From positions 186,001-250,000 of the forward strand of contig ML769423.1 of assembly GCA_009733575.1 (NCBI GenBank): DNA of 64,000 bases, given 5' to 3'. Origin of the DNA: Gymnopus androsaceus JB14 (taxonomy: Eukaryota; Basidiomycota; Agaricomycetes; Agaricales; Omphalotaceae). Shown in pieces: positions 57,212-64,000 of the stretch. A program made the translations under genes and the position numbers. The notes beneath the pieces were generated by a model. The model did not search any database and was not told the origin of the DNA. It saw only the letters and a list, made by a program, of their open reading frames with translations. Numbering within the stretch: position 1 is the stretch's first letter; the number at the start of each line of letters is the position of its first letter.

Positions 57212-58886
57212 TTATACAGGCAGCCCAAACATTTGCTTTACTTCACCCACTATCGTCTTATTTCCAGTGTTCTAAGAAAGTATCTGTCAATGACATAGTT
57301 GACAATATAAATTTGAACTTGCCTTTGTCAAATCGTCGCTAATCTTGACACAAGATTTTCCATTGACTGAAGCAAGTTTGATGACGATGTTTAATGCTTT
57401 GCTCTTGGCGTTGTGGTCTGAAGCCTTGACAAAATCGTTGGATAAGAATGTGCCGATACCGAAGGAAGCTATGACAATGATGAGTTGAGATACTTGGTCG
57501 AGCTGGAGTATCTTACATTTGAAGCCAATCTCATCAGCTTGCTTCTTGAGTTGGAGAGCCTTGTTGACGTCCAAAGAGTCGGAATATATAATGATCTTCT
57601 CCCTGTGATCAACCCCCAGTCCCTCATAGACCTCTTTCGCGCGCGGTGCAAACAGAAAAGGATCTCCAGAGTCCTGACGGAGCCCATGCCACTTTTTTGC
57701 GCGTGCAGGATTTTTGGAGAAGCTCTGATAACCCGATGTTAATAATCAAAGGAAACCATGAACAGAGGGCTAATACCCGGAAAAACGCGCTGGTAGAGAA
57801 CGTGTCTGTCAAAGCTAGGAGTATGGCGTTGGTATATACGGATTCCCACATTTCGAGCGCGAGATCGTTGACAGTTTCGTAGCCTTTCAGAGCTCCAATC
57901 TATAGTCCACATTGATTCTGAGCCGGAAACGGGATGTAAACAAAGCAGCTCACGCCCATGAACCACTCACTGCAATACGATTCAGATAACGCGACTCGAT
58001 GAGGGATAAAAAACCTACTGCGCAACAGTACCGATCGGAAGGAGCCCGTATTTCTGAGCTAAAAGAACCTAACGAGAAATGATTACTGAGCATGTACGGC
58101 AATCGACGTAAGCTCTTACATTGCTGGTTCCAGACAATTTGCCAGAGTTGGGGATATCTTGAGACGCCTTGGCCAGTGCTTTAACCACCAAGTCCTGTGC
58201 GTGGAAGGATCGTCTCCGACGCGTCCCAAACTCACTAAAAGTGCAACCAGCTTCAAGAAGAGTTTTGCCCTTTTGATATGCAAGGTCTAGATGAATTTTG
58301 AATGATATCTGAAATCAGGGACTGGGAAGGACACACCTTCTTGACCGTCATAAGACCAATCTGTATCGACGGTGGTAAAGTATGTTTCACTGAGGCATGC
58401 CATCAGAGGGACTTCCCAGAGGATTGTCTCGATCCAAAGTCCCTCAGCGGTTATCTCTATGTGGCCATTTGTACCATCTACAGGAATGAATTCAATGTGA
58501 ACTTGTTCGGGTTTGAAGCGATAGCTTTCGAGATAGTTGAGATATTGCGAGGAAAAGTAGGGGCATGTTTCAGAGAGCCAGACGCGTTCATTGGATGTAA
58601 GTTTTACTTGGCTGAATTCTAAAGAGAGATGAATGGATGATAAGTTGTATGATACGGATACTGACCAGATACTGCGATCTGGAAGCGTTCAAAGCATTCT
58701 CGACTGAATAGAGTCGTGTCTCTGTTACGATTTGTGAACCGATAAGTAGCATATACGTCTGGGAAATGGATTAATACAGCGTTCTGCATGGTGAGCTGGA
58801 ATTCTACGAGTCAGTATTTAGAAGTAGCATCGCAGGTACAGACTGGCCTTGTAGAGATCTGTATCCAGAATCGATTTGAGAGCCAT
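57212..58886 (-). CDS. NPT1: Nicotinate phosphoribosyltransferase
   Basis: Start at 58886 (MALKSILDTDLYK), splicing to LTMQNAVLIHFPDVYATYRF, a conserved NAPRTase N-terminus. Then LWIETILWEVPLMACLSETY, GTRRRRSFHAQDLVV, GTSNVLLAQKYGLLPIGTVA with HEWFMG, TDTFSTSAFF, KKWHGLRQDSGDPFLF, IIYSDSLDVNKALQLKKQ and FGIGTFLSNDF. It ends VGEVKQMFGLPV with TAA at 57212. It makes NaMN from nicotinate and PRPP in NAD salvage. Joining YK to LTMQ exactly requires a GC donor (GCCAGT) at 58847; the GT donor 4 nt on would insert four residues. The latter cannot be excluded. The 54-bp gap to RRP41 is divergent. Confidence 0.93.
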
Positions 58887-58940
58887 GGTGGTTAAGGTCT
58901 GCGCGCCGCTGACTCATCCTACAACTTGTCCTAACCGAAC
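58887..58940. promoter_or_regulatory. 54-bp bidirectional promoter with TGACTCA
   Basis: The NPT1 and RRP41 start codons are separated by just 54 bp, so 5' leaders and promoters must overlap or lie in coding sequence. TGACTCA at 58910-58916 is a palindromic Gcn4/bZIP core. Confidence 0.4.
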
Positions 58941-60689
<1,749 letters not shown>

Positions 60690-60710
60690 GTTGGAATAGG
60701 TGATAAGAAA

Positions 60711-60716
60711 ACGCGT
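60711..60716. promoter_or_regulatory. MluI cell-cycle box (ACGCGT) in the TRM8/ASF1 divergent promoter
   Basis: ACGCGT sits within the 86-bp gap between the TRM8 (60689) and ASF1 (60776) start codons. In fungi this core is bound by MBF at S-phase genes, and ASF1 is a replication histone chaperone. Function is inferred. Confidence 0.35.
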
Positions 60717-60775
60717 GTGTGGCTGTGTCATATTTGAACTTGCTTTCAACGTTCATTGTACTCTCACCTCAAGCC

Positions 60776-61587
60776 ATGTCTATCGTATCAATCCGAGTGA
60801 GACTCGCGCGCGTTCACAAATTTCCATTCTAATCGACGCGCCGCCGCTTCCGCAGAACGTCGAATTCCTCAACAACCCAGCGAGATTCACAGACCCGTAC
60901 CGATTTCGCGTCACTTTTGAATGTTTATCGCCTTTACCTGATGGTACGTTGCTTGTAAAGTCTTTGCACACAAGCCACTCACTCTACTCGCACAGACCTC
61001 GAGTGGAAACTAATCTATGTCTCCTCCCCCGAAAATGCCGCTCTCGACCAAGAACTCGATTCCTGTCTCGTAGGCCCAGTTCCCCCGGGAATAAACTCTT
61101 TCGAATTCCTTTCCCCGTCTCCGGATCCTAAACTGATCCCGGAGGGCGACCTGATGGGTGTCGCCGCGTTGATTCTTACAGGGAGCTACAACGACCAGGA
61201 GTTTGTTAGAGTGGGTTATTATCAGAATACAGAGCATGAGCTTGCCGCTGCAAGCGAGGGAGGAGGGGATGCAGTGCCACCTGCCGGACCAGTGGCGGTA
61301 GAGAAATTGGTTAGAGATATTACCAAGAAGCCGAGAGTGACGAGGTTTCAGATAAAGTGGTATGTATTCTTCTCTTTGCATTCCCTACCATTAACTCTCC
61401 TCCTTCGACTGACAGGGACGTGTCACCCCCACCCGGCTCATCAACATCAACCTCCCTAGGGGCATCCACTTCCGCTGCTGTTCCTTCCGCTGATTCTTAT
61501 GGTCAAGATGCAGAGACGGAAGATAAGATGGACGTAGATGGAGATGGCGGGGAAAAGGATAAGGGGACCAAGATACCTATATCATAG
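60776..61587 (+). CDS. ASF1: Histone H3-H4 chaperone Asf1
   Basis: First exon MSIVSIR (60776-60796), then an intron to NVEFLNNPARFTDPYRFRVT and FECLSPLPDDLEWKL. The immunoglobulin-like core continues with DQELDSCLVGPVPPGINSFE, GVAALILTGSYNDQEFVRVG and KKPRVTRFQIKW. This is the whole Asf1 globular domain, including the residues that grip the H3 C-terminal helix. The tail after the last intron is acidic (DAETEDKMDVDGDGGEKD), as in fungal Asf1. It acts in replication-coupled and transcriptional nucleosome handling. No frame break. It is the last clean gene before the repeat region. Confidence 0.95.
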
Positions 61588-62591
61588 GTGTGGGTCGAAT
61601 CTATGTTGGTTTCCATTTATTGTCACGCCGCCAAAAATTGTTCTTCAGTCTAGCTGAGAAGTATAGTCCTTCGAGAGCTTCCAGAAAAGGTATACCCTTG
61701 TACGCACTCAGAGAAGCGTGCAATGAACGCATTGAGGCTGAGGGAGCTAGATAAGTTGAGATGATGGAAGCGTGTGAGAACCAAGATCCTGCTACAGCTT
61801 TTATTTCTCGTATTCATGGACAGAGAGAAAATGCGCTCTATACCATTGATTCCGCCAGAGAATTTTTGTTGCTTGCCAGGCCAAAGTGAGCATGTGCTAA
61901 CCCATTCATTGGAGTCAAATTAACCAAGCTAGAGTGCAGCAATGTCTGCACATTCATCCTACTTGGCCGCAAGGTGACTGTCTGTGTGGACCCAAAATGA
62001 TACTACTGTAATCAATGCAGAGGATGCTTACATGATTTGTGTTTATTTTTGCCTATCTCTCATGTTACATGTATCTCTCTTAACATTTGCACAATAGCAC
62101 CTTACCACTCCTGTATTCTGTTGGGATGTTTATAAGACTCCCAATGAAATCATGAAGCAAAAAAAGTTGGTTTTTCAACTGACAACTTCTGTGCCTATGT
62201 TGGCATGCTTGAAGACAAGGAATTCCTAATGCTCTAGGTGTAGGGATGTCTGTCTCTCAGTAGGTGAGCAACCCTCCCCCCTCATTGCTCCTTTTCACTG
62301 AAATCAATATTCATGCTCCTTGTATAATTCAAGATACTTTCTATGAATTACACCCATGGGTGTGACTTGATCATTTCATGGAAAATTTCATGATTTTAAT
62401 TATATAGATTATTTCCTTCCAGGACCCTGACTTTGAACATTCATGGTTTTCCATGTGAAAATCTGTTTCATAATTAGCCTGGGTGCTTACAGGCTCCCAC
62501 ATTCATGAAGTCAAGAGTTCAAACCATAATGTGTATCAACATTAGAGTAACTATTGTCAGCAACTAGTTCCCCACAACATGAGGTACCAGG
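61588..62591. other. AT-rich, CpG-poor flank of the retroelement
   Basis: Just after ASF1 the sequence turns AT-rich and nearly devoid of CpG and of open frames. No coding family is recognised. Near 62500-62530 a GAGTTCAAACC segment resembles a Pol III B box and could mark a tRNA-derived SINE or tRNA relic (weak). The stretch is probably an old repeat. Confidence 0.5.
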
Positions 62592-63006
62592 TGTCACAAC
62601 TTCCAACTTAGGCAAAAAGGCAAACAATGAGGAAAAGAGAAGAAGATATTGAGAACTAGGAGGTATTGACGAGGTTGAAGCTAAGGACTAAGCTACAGCT
62701 ACAACTACTATATATACTAAAGTACAAACCCTAAGCCCTAAGCCCTATACCCTGATCATGCAGTAGCAATGCATGAAACAATAAAAGACAGCAAGTAAAC
62801 AACAATAAGTGATGATAGGTCAATCGTACAAGTATGGACATGCTTGCATGTGTTATGATTGGAAATGATCATACTCTGATCAACAGAACCTAATTAGTAT
62901 AGCCATGTGTCTAGACAAGCATGCATATAGATATATAATGGTAAATAAAGGAAAATGATAAGGAGATAATACCATGTGTTTTGATAAGATAAGAATGTTC
63001 ATAACA
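62592..63006 (-). repeat. LTR of a Ty3/gypsy element (3' LTR of a minus-strand copy)
   Basis: The block begins TGTCACAACT and ends GTTCATAACA, i.e. it has TGT...ACA ends, and is 415 nt long. On its right it abuts a polypurine tract when read on the minus strand, and then the integrase/chromodomain end of pol, which is the arrangement expected for a 3' LTR. Read on the minus strand it has an AT-rich TATATATAG element that could be the LTR promoter. The second LTR lies beyond the window, so the boundaries rest on these signals only. Confidence 0.65.
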
Positions 63007-63009
63007 TTA

Positions 63010-63019
63010 CCCCCTTTTT
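63010..63019 (-). other. Polypurine tract next to the LTR
   Basis: On the minus strand this reads AAAAAGGGGG, three bases before the LTR end, the place where plus-strand priming occurs in LTR elements. Confidence 0.6.
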
Positions 63020-63246
63020 AGGGCGCAATTTCCACATTGTGCAAGTTTTGCTGTCATTGATTCTGTAGGCATAGAAGTGGGGATTGGTGTTGTTAATGAT
63101 TCTGGAATGGGACGGAAAAGGTGTTTGGGAAATATCAACATAGGAATTTCAAGTTTTCAAATGTTGTTTGAGTGTGGTTTGGAAGGATTCTTATTATGGA
63201 AATCCTTAATAGTATCCTTCACATTGTCAAGATTGGATACTGGTTC

Positions 63247-64000
63247 TCATGTCATTTTGTGTGGTCCATATCCTTTCCATTTGACCTTGTACAACACCTT
63301 CTTACTTCTCTTATTTTCCTTTAAATTGACTATTTCTTTGACTTCATACTCCAGTTCTTCTCCTTCAATCTCTACAGGTGGTGGGTTGGTATTTTGGGGT
63401 TGATTCGGGAATTGTGGGGGATGATATGGTGTAAAGAGAACTTCATTGAAAACGTTATGAACATTTCTCCATTTTTGGGATTTTAATTTTATATGAACTG
63501 TGCCCAACTTTCTCTAGTATTTTGAAGGGTCCAAAACATTTGTCATCCAACTTCTTCATTGGTCGACTTGTCGTAATGTTTATTCCTTCAAGCCAAACCT
63601 TGTCTCCTACTTTGTACTCTCTTGACTTGCTATGTTTTTTATTATAGTATTGAGTCATGTCTTCAGCTGCTTTCTTTAGTGCTGCTCCTACTTCGTCTCA
63701 TACTTTCTTCATGTTATTGGCAAACTCTTGTGCTGAGGGATTCAAGGACTTCTCTTTTGGTGTGGTGCCTTTATAGGGGTGACAGCCCATATTGGCCAAG
63801 AAGCAAGTGACTTTCATAGCGGAGTGTACTCGATCATTATATGCAAACTTGGCTGTGGTAACCATCATGCCAGTCTGATTGATGGTCATTGACAAACAAA
63901 CAAAGACAGTGTTCAGTTTCCTGGTTTGTTCATTCAGTTTGTCTGTTAGTCTGGGGATGGTATGTCATTGTGAAGTTTGCTTTGTCCTCCCTTCAAAATC
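63247..64000 (-). pseudogene. Degenerate gypsy pol 3' end: integrase C-terminus and chromodomain
   Basis: Read on the minus strand from the window edge: TTAKFAYNDRVHSAMKVT and MGCHPYKGTTPKEKS (end of the integrase core), an in-frame TGA before DEVGAALKKAAEDM, then EYKVGDKVWLEGINITTSRP and CFGPFKILEKVGHSSYKIKI (integrase C-terminal domain). After a frame change come NVHNVFNEVLFTPYHPPQFP and a chromodomain ending KVLYKVKWKGYGP, where the conserved aromatic-cage continuation is lost. This is the chromovirus type common in fungi. The remainder lies beyond the window. Stop plus frameshift make it inactive. Confidence 0.85.

Overview
The window is nuclear DNA of a filamentous basidiomycete, most likely a mushroom-forming Agaricomycete. 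The evidence is the dense packing (about one gene per 1.9 kb), very short introns (about 45-65 nt, several per gene), a pair of secreted proteins of a family known to me as basidiomycete fruit-body-specific proteins, a homeodomain regulator of the mushroom type, and a chromodomain Ty3/gypsy retroelement at the right edge. Nothing bacterial or viral is present apart from that retroelement.

Layout. 0-1.2 kb: 3' part of COX10 (heme A synthesis). 1.8-3.3 kb: homeodomain transcription factor. 5.2-7.3 kb: secreted GH79 glycosidase, divergent from a ZNF830-like splicing factor (7.6-8.4). 8.5-9.8: molybdenum sulfite oxidase; 10.0-10.6: cytochrome oxidase subunit 6B; 10.65-12.0: PRP18; 12.2-14.4: ADA2 of SAGA; 14.75-16.8: JJJ1/DNAJC21; 16.9-17.5: TIM13; 17.8-18.9: RSR1/Rap-type GTPase; 19.1-20.3: cyclophilin with a charged tail; 20.4-22.3: eIF4B; 22.4-25.4: SEY1; 25.45-26.0: TSR2; 26.26-26.34: tRNA-Ala(AGC) with a short intron; 26.5-27.6: methylthioadenosine phosphorylase; 27.7-28.5: SmB; 29.5-30.8: wax-synthase-like acyltransferase. 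32.4-34.1 and 36.5-38.2: two fruit-body-specific-protein paralogues on either side of the mitochondrial ribosomal protein mL38 gene. 38.4-40.0: MARVEL-like membrane protein; 40.5-42.0: ATG27; 42.1-43.1: RAS; 43.5-45.7: RBM25/SNU71; 47.3-48.1: SH3 protein; 48.2-49.6: U1-70K; 50.1-52.7: DBP6 helicase; 53.1-54.9: PIG-U/GAB1; 55.7-57.0: MAF1; 57.2-58.9: nicotinate phosphoribosyltransferase; 58.9-59.8: exosome RRP41; 59.8-60.7: TRM8; 60.8-61.6: ASF1. 61.6 kb to the end: AT-rich, CpG-poor repeat territory with a 415-bp LTR and the degenerate 3' end of a gypsy pol gene.

How the genes fit together. This is a housekeeping neighbourhood, not a pathway cluster. Five genes belong to pre-mRNA splicing (ZNF830-like, PRP18, SmB, RBM25, U1-70K) and several to ribosome/RNA biogenesis (TSR2, JJJ1, DBP6, RRP41, TRM8, MAF1). 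Many are arranged as tight divergent pairs sharing 54-200 bp promoters. The genes that look lifestyle-specific are the GH79 enzyme, the homeodomain factor, the wax-synthase-like protein and the fruit-body-specific pair.

The most striking global signal is that many otherwise excellent conserved genes are broken by a single-base shift, most of them an extra base. I think these are mainly consensus indels, concentrated at 34.8-41.7 kb, but it needs checking because mL38 and one of the fruit-body paralogues carry several. Other points worth a look are three GC-AG introns, conserved 12-14-nt micro-exons, an identical 11-nt promoter motif upstream of both fruit-body paralogues, and a CGA-to-TGA type stop in the retroelement. 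I found no clear undescribed multi-gene system.
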